Source: Bacillota bacterium
GTDB taxonomy: Bacteria; Bacillota; UBA4882; UBA8346
NCBI GenBank assembly: GCA_023435225.1
Contig: JAEYRX010000088.1
Coordinates: forward strand, 1 to 64,000
DNA: 64,000 nucleotides
Direction: 5' to 3'
The position numbers were made by a program, and so were the translations under genes. The notes below the pieces were generated by a model that was not told where the DNA came from, did no database searches, and saw only the letters and a list, made by a program, of their open reading frames with translations. Numbering within the stretch: the first letter of the stretch is position 1; every line of letters begins with the position of its first letter. This document shows positions 1 through 8,363 of the stretch, piece by piece.

Positions 1-115
1 CTGGTGACTATGGCGAGGGGGAACCACCCGTTCCCATCCCGAACACGGCAGTTAAGCCCCTCCGCGCTGATGGTACTTGTCGGGCGACCGGCTGGGAGAG
101 TAAGTCGTTGCCAGG
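1..115 (+). rRNA. rrf: 5S ribosomal RNA (5' end at or just beyond window edge)
   Basis: The stretch has the classic bacterial 5S layout: a terminal stem formed by the first bases and the final GTTGCCAGG, the CCCGTTCCCATCCCGAACA-type loop near base 35, and the TAAGCCCCTCCGCGC segment. The first base or two of the terminal stem may lie outside the window. It marks the end of an rRNA operon whose 16S and 23S genes would lie upstream. Confidence 0.95.
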
Positions 116-135
116 AGTAATTTTAAATATTTTTA

Positions 136-164
136 GCAAAACCCCGTTTATAACGGGGTTTTGC
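136..164 (+). terminator. rRNA operon terminator hairpin
   Basis: A strong stem pairs GCAAAACCCCGTT with AACGGGGTTTTGC just 20 bases after 5S; the 3' arm carries the T-run. It sits where the rRNA operon should end. Confidence 0.8.
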
Positions 165-200
165 ATCCCAAGTAATCCCAAAAAAACCTAAAAAATAAGC

Positions 201-230
201 TTGACTAAAAAAACTAATCTGTGTTATGAT
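201..230 (+). promoter_or_regulatory. promoter for tRNA-Asn
   Basis: TTGACT at 201-206 and TATGAT at 225-230, separated by 18 bases, form a near-consensus sigma-A promoter about 30 bases upstream of the tRNA. Confidence 0.75.
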
Positions 231-262
231 ATAAAACGTCAACTGAATAAAACCTTTTATAC

Positions 263-337
263 TCCTCGATAGCTCAATGGTAGAGCACTCGGCTGTTAAC
301 CGAGTGGTTGTTGGTTCGAGTCCAACTCGGGGAGCCA
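263..337 (+). tRNA. tRNA-Asn (anticodon GTT)
   Basis: A full cloverleaf can be drawn. The acceptor TCCTCGA pairs with TCGGGGA with one G-T wobble. There is T8/A9, a GCTC/GAGC D stem, an anticodon stem CTCGG/CCGAG around loop CTGTTAA (anticodon GTT), and a GTTGG/CCAAC T stem with TTCGAGT loop. The 3' CCA is encoded. Confidence 0.97.
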
Positions 338-351
338 TTTATTTGTAAATC

Positions 352-386
352 AAGTCTTTCAGAAAAGAAAGGCTTTTTTATTTTTT
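352..386 (+). terminator. terminator after tRNA-Asn
   Basis: AAGTCTTTC pairs with GAAAGGCTT around an AGAAAA loop and is followed by a long T-run. Confidence 0.75.
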
Positions 387-540
387 TAAAACATAAATCA
401 ATTGAAAATACTTAATTATTAATAAGAAGTACAATTATAATAGAGGAAAAATTAATCCAAGCGATACAGAGTAAAAAAGGGTAATTCTTTCAAAATGTAG
501 AAACTATGTTTTGATATAAATTTAATTGGAGTTGATTTTA

Positions 541-3500
541 TTGCCCTGGCTTGCCGACTTACATATTCACTCTCATTTCTCCATGGCTACCAGTAAGGAA
601 TGTAACCCTAAAAATCTTCATCGTTGGGCTGGCTTAAAAGGAGTTTCTTTAGTTGGAACAGGTGATTTTACTCATCCCGGTTGGCGGTCGGAGCTACGGG
701 CTAATTTGGATACAGCTGAGCCTGGGTTTTACCGGCTAAAAGAAAACATCAATCAAGAAGTTCCCGATCAGCCCGAGATCCGCTTCGTGGTTACCGGTGA
801 GTTAAGCACAATTTACAAAAAAAACGGACGGGTTCGGAAAGTTCACCATCTGATAGTCTTACCTTCTCTGGAAGCAGCTGATAAAATCAGCGCTAAACTT
901 GAAGAGTTGGGGATGAATATCCGATCTGATGGTAGACCAATACTCGGGCTTGATAGTCATAATTTGTTTGAAATAGTATTAGAAGCTTGTCCGGAGGTTA
1001 TTTATATTCCCGCTCATGTTTGGACTCCGCATTTCTCGGTATTTGGCTCAAATTCCGGGTTTGATGATATTAAAGAATGCTATGAAGATTTAACCCAATA
1101 TATTTTTGCATTGGAGACCGGTCTATCTTCCGATCCGGCTATGAATTGGCGCTGGTCCGCTTTGGACCGTTTTACATTGGTATCCAACTCTGATGCCCAC
1201 AATCCACGAAATTTAGCCCGGGAAGCTAATATTTTGGCGGCGGAATTTTCTTATCAAGGATTAAAGGAAGCTCTACAAAACAAAAATAATGGCAAATTCC
1301 TCGGTACAATCGAATTTTTCCCGGAAGAAGGAAAGTACCATCTGGACGGCCATCGGAATTGCGAGGTCTGCTTAAAACCTGAAGAAACTTTGGTTAATAA
1401 AGGTATTTGTCCGGTTTGCGGTCGTAAAGTAACAGTGGGAGTGTTGCATCGGGTGGCTCTGCTAGCGGATCGAACTGAAGGATTTAAACCGGATGGAGCG
1501 CCGCTTTATGAAAGTATGGTTCCGCTGAAGGAGATTATCGGTTCGGCAATCAACTGCGGTGCTGCGTCTAAAAAAGTAGAGGAGCTATATTTTAGTTTAT
1601 TGAAGGAATTTGGTCCGGAACTGACTGTTTTACGGGAGACGGACCTTAACGAGATTGTTAAGACCGGCGGAGTATTGGTAGCTGAAGGGATAAGACGGTT
1701 ACGAACCGGGGAAGTTTCAATTCAGCCAGGTTATGACGGAGCTTATGGAGTAATTTCGGTTTTACGGGAAGATGACCGTCAGGCTTTAAAAGGGCAGGCT
1801 GCTCTCTTTGAACCTGCTGCAAAAAGTAGTTCAAAAAAGGGGCCTTTATTAAAAGCAATTGTTAAAGAATTGGCCAATCAGGTAGAAGAGGTACTTGGAG
1901 AAGACGGTTCTACGGCTGATTTCGGTTTAAGCCAAGAGCAAACAGCAATTATCCAGAATGAAACTCCGTGTTTAATTGTAACTGCCGGACCGGGAACGGG
2001 AAAGACCAGAACCTTGGTTGAACGGATAGCGTATCTAATTAATGACTGGGGGATAAATCCGACCGAGATTACCGGGGTTACTTTTACCAATAAAGCTGCT
2101 GCCGAGATGCGCTCCAGGCTGGCCGGGATTTTAAATGGGGATAAAAGAGTCAACCGCATTAATTTTGGGACTTTTCATAGTATATGCTGGCGAGTATTAA
2201 ATAGTAGTCCGGACCATTCCGGAGTTAAACTATTGGATGAATTTGAATCCCGTGAGATTCTTGAAGAAGTGTTGCGTCTGAACCGGATTCCGATGACCGC
2301 CAGGGAAGCTTCATTGATAATATCACTGGTAAAGAATAAATATCTTTGGGATGATAATTTAGCAATTCCGCCGAAAGTAGCTGAAATATATCAGGCATAC
2401 CAACAAAACTTACATATTTATCAGCGGTATGATTTTGATGATATTTTAATTAATGCTCTGGAGTTATGGGAAGAGAATCCGGATTGGCTGCAACCGTTTA
2501 AAAAGCAGTTTAATTATGTGTTGGTGGATGAGTTTCAGGACTTGAACCTTTTGCAATATAAATTAGTTAAATTGTGGGCCAATGAAAATAAGAACCTGAT
2601 GGTAATCGGTGACCCCAACCAATCGATTTACGGATTTCGGGGAGCCGGACCGCAGTTTTTTGAGCAAATTCGGCAGGAAATACCCGGAGTATCTTCTCTG
2701 CACCTGACTCGGAATTATCGGGTTCCATCTATTATTGTTAGAGCTGCTAATGCACTTATAAATAAGGAATATCAGCAATCGGTACCGGAGAAGAAGGAAC
2801 CGGAATCAAAAAAGATTATTTGGTTTGAAGCAAATAATGAAAGAACGGCAGCTAAAGCTGTTATCAATGAAATTATTAATTTAATGGGTGGTTCAACTAT
2901 GCTTTCGGCCCATGGGCAAAAGATCGGCAAACGGAGTAGTAAGGTTGAGTCCGCTTCTTTTAGTTTAAGTGATTTTGCTATTCTTTACCGGACCGGAAAA
3001 CAAGCCGATGCCATAGAACAGGTATTATTGCAAGAGGGACTCCCTTACCGGGTAGTTGGACCGGCTGCTACTTTGGATTCTTCAACCGTAAAGGAGTTTT
3101 TAACTTTTTTCCGGTATCTAAAAGACCCTCATGATTTGTTTTTGCTCCGAGCTAATTTGCGGCAACCACGGTGGGGATTAAGGAGTAATGACGTTGCTGA
3201 GATAATGGAATGGTTAAAAAGACAAACTTCCGTAGAAATTGATAGGCTGCAACAGTTGATAGATGGCGATCTGGCGCCGGAGTTAATAGCTAAACTAGGT
3301 CAGTTTTATGGAGTAGTTCAATATTATAAAGCCAAAACCTGCAACAAAAGCCAGGAGATTATTGAAGACTGGATGTTACGGATGGATCCGGTAGAACCTG
3401 GGGATCTGGAGAAGCTGAAAAAAATCTGCGAGAACTATCGTAACCTTGAAGAATTGATTCAGTTTTTGCCATTGGCAACTGAAGCTGATATCTTTCGAAA

Positions 3501-3846
3501 AGGTCAAAAATCAACTGGAGTTGAGACAATTACACTTTCGACTATTCATGCCTCAAAAGGACTGGAATTCCCGGTTGTCTTTATGGTTGGAGTTGAAGAA
3601 GGCTTACTACCTTATGGAAAAGAGCCTGATCCCGATACTGTATCCGAGGAACAACGGTTATTTTATGTAGGATTGACCAGAACTCAGCAACAGTTGTATT
3701 TAGTAAACTCTCAATTTCGATACAGATACGGCGAGTCGGTCCCGGTAGAAGCATCCCGGTTTTTAAAACTGCTCCCCGGTGATTTACTGGAGAAAATTAT
3801 CCCCGAGCAACATGACCGCAAGGCGAAACAGTTGGAATTGTTCTAA
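541..3846 (+). CDS. Endonuclease Q-like PHP nuclease fused to UvrD/PcrA-type helicase
   Basis: This is a two-part DNA repair enzyme of about 1101 residues. Residues 1-400 look like the endonuclease Q branch of the PHP family: DLHIHSHF at 6-13, GDFTHPGW, IPAHVWTPHF and SNSDAHNP supply metal-binding His/Asp, and a C-x2-C pair at 274/277 and another at 290/293 form the zinc module. EndoQ cuts 5' of deaminated bases. From about 460 on it is a superfamily 1 helicase: GPGTGKT near 483, VDEFQD near 662, GDPNQSIYGFRGA, TIHASKGLEFP, and QRLFYVGLTR near 1038. The TTG at 541 is chosen because GGAG at 528-531 lies nine bases ahead; TTGs at 526 and 532 lack a usable site. The coupling suggests nick-and-unwind repair of uracil or hypoxanthine. 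The fusion is seen directly; the substrate is inferred. Confidence 0.9.
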   Translation: MPWLADLHIHSHFSMATSKECNPKNLHRWAGLKGVSLVGTGDFTHPGWRSELRANLDTAEPGFYRLKENINQEVPDQPEIRFVVTGELSTIYKKNGRVRKVHHLIVLPSLEAADKISAKLEELGMNIRSDGRPILGLDSHNLFEIVLEACPEVIYIPAHVWTPHFSVFGSNSGFDDIKECYEDLTQYIFALETGLSSDPAMNWRWSALDRFTLVSNSDAHNPRNLAREANILAAEFSYQGLKEALQNKNNGKFLGTIEFFPEEGKYHLDGHRNCEVCLKPEETLVNKGICPVCGRKVTVGVLHRVALLADRTEGFKPDGAPLYESMVPLKEIIGSAINCGAASKKVEELYFSLLKEFGPELTVLRETDLNEIVKTGGVLVAEGIRRLRTGEVSIQPGYDGAYGVISVLREDDRQALKGQAALFEPAAKSSSKKGPLLKAIVKELANQVEEVLGEDGSTADFGLSQEQTAIIQNETPCLIVTAGPGTGKTRTLVERIAYLINDWGINPTEITGVTFTNKAAAEMRSRLAGILNGDKRVNRINFGTFHSICWRVLNSSPDHSGVKLLDEFESREILEEVLRLNRIPMTAREASLIISLVKNKYLWDDNLAIPPKVAEIYQAYQQNLHIYQRYDFDDILINALELWEENPDWLQPFKKQFNYVLVDEFQDLNLLQYKLVKLWANENKNLMVIGDPNQSIYGFRGAGPQFFEQIRQEIPGVSSLHLTRNYRVPSIIVRAANALINKEYQQSVPEKKEPESKKIIWFEANNERTAAKAVINEIINLMGGSTMLSAHGQKIGKRSSKVESASFSLSDFAILYRTGKQADAIEQVLLQEGLPYRVVGPAATLDSSTVKEFLTFFRYLKDPHDLFLLRANLRQPRWGLRSNDVAEIMEWLKRQTSVEIDRLQQLIDGDLAPELIAKLGQFYGVVQYYKAKTCNKSQEIIEDWMLRMDPVEPGDLEKLKKICENYRNLEELIQFLPLATEADIFRKGQKSTGVETITLSTIHASKGLEFPVVFMVGVEEGLLPYGKEPDPDTVSEEQRLFYVGLTRTQQQLYLVNSQFRYRYGESVPVEASRFLKLLPGDLLEKIIPEQHDRKAKQLELF

Positions 3847-3863
3847 TAACAAATTAAAGAATA

Positions 3864-3932
3864 GCCACAGAGACACGGAGGTACAGAGGTTAAGAATTAT
3901 AAAAATTCTCTGAGTCTCTGTGCCTCTGTGGC
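3864..3932. repeat. Palindromic intergenic repeat (GCCACAGAG family)
   Basis: GCCACAGAGACACGGAGG at the left is matched by an inverted copy at the right, with about 30 bases between. Related palindromes occur at 45655-45721 and 59284-59345. It overlaps the apparent upstream extension of the next reading frame, which is therefore not coding. Confidence 0.8.
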
Positions 3933-3969
3933 AGAAAAAGGATTTATTTTTAAAGATTGGATAACTCTA

Positions 3970-4725
3970 ATGAAATACTTTTGTTATCTTGGTTGTAGCA
4001 TCTTAACAGCGGAAGTGGCCGCAGAAATTCCATATCTGGATTCTTTAGTTGATTTAAAATTTGTGCCGGCCGGATTTCATGAACAACCGGAAGTATTAAA
4101 AAAAATTATACAACAGCAAATTGACGAGATCGAAGAATGGAACGAATTAAAGGCCAAATCACCAACATCGAATAAGACTTATGACGCCATATTATTAGGG
4201 TTGGGATTATGCGATAATGCTACTGCCGGGTTACATAGCCAAGCAATTCCAATGGTGATACCCAGAGCTCATGATTGTATAACTTTATTGTTGGGTTCCA
4301 AGGAAAGCTACAGAGAATATTTTAATAAAATACCGGAGAATTATTGGTATAGTTCCGGTTGGATAAAGCGGATGTTGCAGCCGGGACCGGAACGGACTGC
4401 AGAATTGCAACGGATATATCATGAAAGATACGGTGAGGAGAACAGTCACTATTTACTCCAGTCCGAAGCCGACTGGCAACGTAAATATCAACAAGCTACA
4501 TTTATTGATTGGGAATTGCCGGATAATCAGAAATGCCGTGAATATACTAAAGAATGCGCTGCTTATTTAAATTGGAGTTACCATGAGGTAAAAGGGAATA
4601 AGCGGCTTTTACGAGATTTTTTAAATGGAAACTGGGATGAAGATCGGTTTCTGGTTATTCAACCGGGAGAAGAGATAGCTCCCAGTTTTGAAGAAAGTAT
4701 TGTCTGCGCTGTAAAACGAAAGTAG
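3970..4725 (+). CDS. DUF1638 protein, probably linked to corrinoid methyl transfer
   Basis: A 251-residue soluble protein of the DUF1638 family. It begins with a Cys-containing strand (YFCYLGCSIL), has a central YDAILLGLGLCDNATAGL segment, and then a conserved IPRAHDCITLLLGS block typical of the family. Members lie beside methylamine, glycine betaine and other corrinoid methyltransferases. Here the next gene is a pterin-dependent corrinoid methyltransferase followed by folD, which fits. The ATG at 3970 is chosen; an in-frame extension to 3928 would read through the palindromic repeat. The biochemical role is unknown. Confidence 0.8.
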   Translation: MKYFCYLGCSILTAEVAAEIPYLDSLVDLKFVPAGFHEQPEVLKKIIQQQIDEIEEWNELKAKSPTSNKTYDAILLGLGLCDNATAGLHSQAIPMVIPRAHDCITLLLGSKESYREYFNKIPENYWYSSGWIKRMLQPGPERTAELQRIYHERYGEENSHYLLQSEADWQRKYQQATFIDWELPDNQKCREYTKECAAYLNWSYHEVKGNKRLLRDFLNGNWDEDRFLVIQPGEEIAPSFEESIVCAVKRK

Positions 4726-4747
4726 TAAAGATATGTCTATAGTATTC

Positions 4748-4918
4748 AAGAGTCAGGAGTCAGGAGCCAGTAGAAAACCTTTTCATGATTAATTTAAGAA
4801 GTTAGGAGTCGTTGGCAATAAATGCTAACTGAAAAATAGGCCTAAAGTATTACTAACACTACTGACTCCTGACTCTTAAACTACTGTCTCCTGCATTTAA
4901 GAACTACTGACTCCGGCC
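4748..4918. repeat. Dispersed repeat (CTCCTGACTCC family)
   Basis: Several direct and inverted copies of GGAGTCAGGAG / CTCCTGACTCC fill the gap between two genes. Similar material occurs at 6785-6820 and 63590-63702. No coding potential was seen here. Confidence 0.7.
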
Positions 4919-4957
4919 TAAAATTTACACCCCCTTTTCGGGTGAGGAGGAATTGGA

Positions 4958-5758
4958 TTGATTATTATTGGAGAACGGATTAATACCAGCCGGAAGATGA
5001 TCTTGCCGGCGGTGGAGAAGAAGGATGCCGGTTTTATCAAAGAGGAAGCTATTAAACAGAGTGAAGCCGGTGCTTTGTATATTGACGTCAATTGTGGGAC
5101 GATGGTTGATGAAGAACCGGAGAACTTGGAATGGATGGTGAAAGTGGTCCAGGAAGCTACTTTAGGAAAACCGTGTTCAATAGATAGTCCGAATCCGGTT
5201 GCCCTGGAGCGGGCGCTCCAAGTTCACCAGGGAAAACCGATTATTAACTCGATCACCGGGGAGAAAGAGCGCTTGCAGGCTATACTCCCGTTAGTTAGGG
5301 ATTTTAAAACCGGGATAGTTGCCTTAGCTATGAATGATGAGGGGATGCCGGAGACTGCGTACGAACGGCTTCAAATTGCTTCTTTGTTAGTGGAAGAGTT
5401 GACCAAAGCCGGGGTAGCTTTGGAAGACATTTATCTGGACCCGATGGTCCGCCCGGTAAGCACCGGAGGACATTACGGCCGGGTGGTTTTTGAGACCATC
5501 CAAAAAGTCCGGGAGGAGTTCCCCGGGATACATACCATCTGTGGTCTTTCCAATATCTCTTACGGTTTACCTGCCCGGAAACTGATTAATCATACTTTTT
5601 TAGTTATGGCGATGATGGCCGGGCTGGATGCCGCTATTCTTGATCCATTGGATAAGCGATTGATGTCTTTATTGGCGGCGGCGGAGGTATTATTGGAAAA
5701 AGATGATTATGCTCTGAATTATATTACGGCTTTTCGTGAAGAAAAACTGGAAATCTGA
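4958..5758 (+). CDS. Methyltetrahydrofolate:corrinoid methyltransferase (AcsE/MtgA-like)
   Basis: A 266-residue TIM-barrel pterin-binding protein of the dihydropteroate synthase superfamily. Visible family features are IIIGERINTS at the N-terminus, YIDVNCGT near residue 41, CSIDSPN, and INSITGEKER, which line the methyl-THF pocket. Such enzymes move a methyl group between tetrahydrofolate and a corrinoid protein. The start is a TTG at 4958 preceded by GAGGAGG. It lies 11 bases before folD, so both are probably one operon; the DUF1638 gene is upstream across a repeat-filled 230-base gap. No corrinoid protein gene is in the window, so the exact partner (Wood-Ljungdahl, glycine betaine or other) is open. 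Confidence 0.85.
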   Translation: MIIIGERINTSRKMILPAVEKKDAGFIKEEAIKQSEAGALYIDVNCGTMVDEEPENLEWMVKVVQEATLGKPCSIDSPNPVALERALQVHQGKPIINSITGEKERLQAILPLVRDFKTGIVALAMNDEGMPETAYERLQIASLLVEELTKAGVALEDIYLDPMVRPVSTGGHYGRVVFETIQKVREEFPGIHTICGLSNISYGLPARKLINHTFLVMAMMAGLDAAILDPLDKRLMSLLAAAEVLLEKDDYALNYITAFREEKLEI

Positions 5759-5769
5759 GGTGAATAGAA

Positions 5770-6612
5770 GTGGCGGCTAAGATTATTGACGGAAAGGCAG
5801 TAGCAGCCCGGATAAAGGATAATCTAAAAGCGGAAATCGGAGAGTTAACCGCCAAAGGTAAACAACCCGGTTTAGCAGTAGTTATTGTTGGCGGTGATCC
5901 GGCCTCCCGAGTTTATGTGAATATGAAAAAGAAGGCCTGCGCCGAGCTGGGTATCTATTCGGAAGAACATGCTCTCCCGGGCGATATTACCCAGGCGGAA
6001 TTATTACAGTTGGTTCAGGAGTTGAACCAAAATCGGAAAATCCATGGAATCTTGGTGCAATTACCGTTACCGAAACATCTGGATGAACAGCTGGTGATTG
6101 AAACTATCGATCCGGCCAAGGATGTTGACGGGTTCCATCCGGTCAGCGTCGGCAAATTAATGATTGGGCTTCCCGGTTTTTTGCCTTGTACCCCGGCTGG
6201 CGTTATGGAGTTGATTAAAGAAACCGGTGTATCGATAAGTGGAAAAGAATGCGTAGTGGTTGGACGGAGCAATATTGTCGGAAAACCGCAAGCTATTATG
6301 TTATTGAAAGAGAACGGCACTGTAACAATCTGCCACTCCCGGACCGCTAATTTGGTGGAAGTATGCCGGAGAGCCGATATCCTAGTAGTGGCGGTCGGTA
6401 AAGCGGAGTTGGTTAACGGATCAATGGTTAAACCGGGAGCAGTGGTAATTGATGTTGGAACCAACCGTAATGAAGCCGGTAAATTGATGGGGGACGTCCA
6501 ATTTGAATCCGCCGCCGAAGTTGCCGGTTGGATTACCCCGGTCCCCGGTGGAGTTGGACCGATGACAATCGCCATGTTGATGAAGAATACGGTGGAGAGC
6601 GCGGCTATATAA
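5770..6612 (+). CDS. folD: Bifunctional methylene-THF dehydrogenase/methenyl-THF cyclohydrolase
   Basis: A 280-residue protein matching FolD over its full length. The YVNMKKKACAELGI segment holds the catalytic Lys, QLPLPKH and DVDGFHPVSVG line the folate site, PCTPAGVMELI is family-specific, and VVGRSNIVGKP begins the NADP-binding fold. It interconverts 5,10-methylene-, methenyl- and formyl-THF. The GTG start follows GAGGTGAATAGAA. Co-transcription with the upstream methyltransferase makes a one-carbon unit. The TAA stop lies at the very edge of a structured repeat that begins here. Confidence 0.96.
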   Translation: MAAKIIDGKAVAARIKDNLKAEIGELTAKGKQPGLAVVIVGGDPASRVYVNMKKKACAELGIYSEEHALPGDITQAELLQLVQELNQNRKIHGILVQLPLPKHLDEQLVIETIDPAKDVDGFHPVSVGKLMIGLPGFLPCTPAGVMELIKETGVSISGKECVVVGRSNIVGKPQAIMLLKENGTVTICHSRTANLVEVCRRADILVVAVGKAELVNGSMVKPGAVVIDVGTNRNEAGKLMGDVQFESAAEVAGWITPVPGGVGPMTIAMLMKNTVESAAI

Positions 6613-6782
6613 GTTGAATTATATACATCACGTCTCTAAATCCAGCCGTGATGATTTGAATAATGAATTTAATTCAACTTATTACAGCTGTAATAGAATG
6701 AAGTAAATACCAGTTATTGCCATTTACATTCGGCTTTAAGAATGAAAATTTTATATAAGAAATTTACTTCATTCTATATAAC
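6610..6782. repeat. Two-hairpin structured repeat element, copy 1
   Basis: Hairpin A is bounded by TAAGTTGAATTA and its inverse. It is followed by the palindrome TTACAGCTGTAA and by hairpin B, bounded by GAATGAAGTAAAT and its inverse. A second copy at 36822-37004 splits a resistance gene. The stem sequences differ between copies but keep pairing. Confidence 0.85.
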
Positions 6783-6784
6783 AC

Positions 6785-6912
6785 AGGAGCTTAGGAGTCA
6801 GGAGCCAGTAGTCAGGAGAAAAACATTTACATTTTAGATTGCATTTGATTTTATAAATCTGTGTTAATCCGTGTCTAAGAGAAGGGTTTTAGACAGGATT
6901 AACAGGATTACT
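6785..6912. repeat. Dispersed repeat material (CTCCTGACTCC and ACACGGATTAACA families)
   Basis: The left part holds copies of GGAGTCAGGAG; the right part holds TGTGTTAATCCGTGTCTAAG facing TTAGACAGGATTAACAGG. The latter family recurs near 38100 and 43270. Confidence 0.6.
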
Positions 6913-6939
6913 TTCTTTAAGGATTATTATTAGCATAAA

Positions 6940-8055
6940 ATGAAAATATTAATTAACGTTTTGCAATTATTGGCGTATAGAGCGGGATATATCATAATAG
7001 CCGGATTGATTATCCGGATTATAGGTCAAAATATATCCGGGCCGAGATTGGCCAATTATCCGGAAAAAAGCTGGCGTTGGTTTTTTATTTTAAAAAACCT
7101 TAATTATCTGATAATTATCGGGTTTGTTTTATTGGTGTTACAGCGACCGTTCTGGGTTTGGCTACAACTTTCAATGAAACTCATTCCGGCTTTATTGCTG
7201 GAAGACTTGGCTGACCTGTTGTTTTTAGGAGGATATATTTTGTTCAGCCTCAGGCAAATGTATCTAATCGATTATAAAAGAGGCGTCCATTTCGGGAGTT
7301 TTCGATCATATATAAAACAATATGCTTATTCCTGGTTATTATTGATCAATATTTTGGTATTCTTGAGGATGGACTATTATTATCTACCATTAATCCCGGG
7401 AAATATTTCGTGGTTGCAACAAACAATAATTGAGATTGTAATGGTAATGGTATTTGTGGGATTGCAGTTTCTGGTGATCTGGTTCCGGAAGTTAAAGATG
7501 GTGAAAGCGTACCCGGAGTTACAGGCTATGGTTAAAGAGATTGCCGGAGCTTTTAAAATCAAAATTAAAAACATCCGGGTTTGGCAGCTGGAGAGGGTTA
7601 GTAATGCTTTTTCCACCGGGATCTTCTTGCATAGCATCTTTTTAACCGAAAACCTGGTAAGAGCGGCGAAACCTGAAGATTTACGGATGATTATCGGCCA
7701 CGAATGCGCTCATTTTAAACGGCGTCATCTGGAGATAAGGGTTTTATTTATCGGAGTTATCGTCTATCTGTTGTCGACTTTAGCCGAAGATTACCCGAGA
7801 GTTCATTGGCCGGTTTATGCTATATTGGCTCTGCTCTCATTTTTGGGTTATAAGTTTCTAGCCAGACAGCAAGAACTAAACGCTGATCGCTTGTCTGCCA
7901 AAGTCCTTGGCGGTCCTTCCAAAATGGCCGGCGCCTTAATAAGGGTCTTCGGACTTAACTCAGCCCCACTCAAATTCGAATGGTTTGTTGGTCTACTAGC
8001 CAGTCATCCGGATATGCAAACCAGGGTTGAACATTTAATGAAAATGCGGAATTAG
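6940..8055 (+). CDS. Membrane-embedded M48-type zinc metallopeptidase
   Basis: A 371-residue integral membrane protein. About four hydrophobic segments occupy residues 1-180 and two more follow the active site. HECAH at 254-258 is the zinc-binding HExxH motif, and ELNADR near 312 supplies the third ligand (Glu), as in HtpX/M48 peptidases. This family trims or degrades membrane proteins. The ATG at 6940 has only a modest AAGGA site about 15 bases ahead. It stands alone, flanked by repeats, so its substrate is unknown. Confidence 0.85.
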   Translation: MKILINVLQLLAYRAGYIIIAGLIIRIIGQNISGPRLANYPEKSWRWFFILKNLNYLIIIGFVLLVLQRPFWVWLQLSMKLIPALLLEDLADLLFLGGYILFSLRQMYLIDYKRGVHFGSFRSYIKQYAYSWLLLINILVFLRMDYYYLPLIPGNISWLQQTIIEIVMVMVFVGLQFLVIWFRKLKMVKAYPELQAMVKEIAGAFKIKIKNIRVWQLERVSNAFSTGIFLHSIFLTENLVRAAKPEDLRMIIGHECAHFKRRHLEIRVLFIGVIVYLLSTLAEDYPRVHWPVYAILALLSFLGYKFLARQQELNADRLSAKVLGGPSKMAGALIRVFGLNSAPLKFEWFVGLLASHPDMQTRVEHLMKMRN

Positions 8056-8288
8056 TTATGCCTATATTTAATTCGTTAATCATCACCCAGAGCAGGAGTT
8101 AATCTGTAGGCTGATTCAAAACCTCTGGGCTGAAGTAATAAAGAATCTCAACCCCGTAAACGGGCTGGGAAGTTCTTTTGGCATAATACAAAATCGAGCC
8201 CAACGGTAGTTAAGATGATCCATACAACAGCCTAATGTTATAATATGACGAAGACGATTATCATCAACCTTGGGCGATGATTTAAGAA
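8056..8288. other. Intergenic stretch with inverted ends
   Basis: AATCATCACCCAG at 8078-8090 faces an imperfect inverse near 8269-8283, and an internal CCCAGAG/CTCTGGG pair can fold. It may be another dispersed element, but no second copy was found. No gene is seen. Confidence 0.3.
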
Positions 8289-8363
8289 ATGAATAATATT
8301 TTTGAATTATGTTTTTTAATTGTCAATTCTCAATTGTCAATTAAATTATGTTGGGGGTATAAT

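Noticed and set aside
123..338. Open frame on the minus strand across the tRNA
   Set aside because: It is the complement of tRNA-Asn plus its promoter; the peptide MAPRVGLEPTTTRL is the well-known artefact of translating such a tRNA.
6015..6575. 186-codon frame on the minus strand inside folD
   Set aside because: It lies wholly within a highly conserved gene and has no site or recognisable domain.
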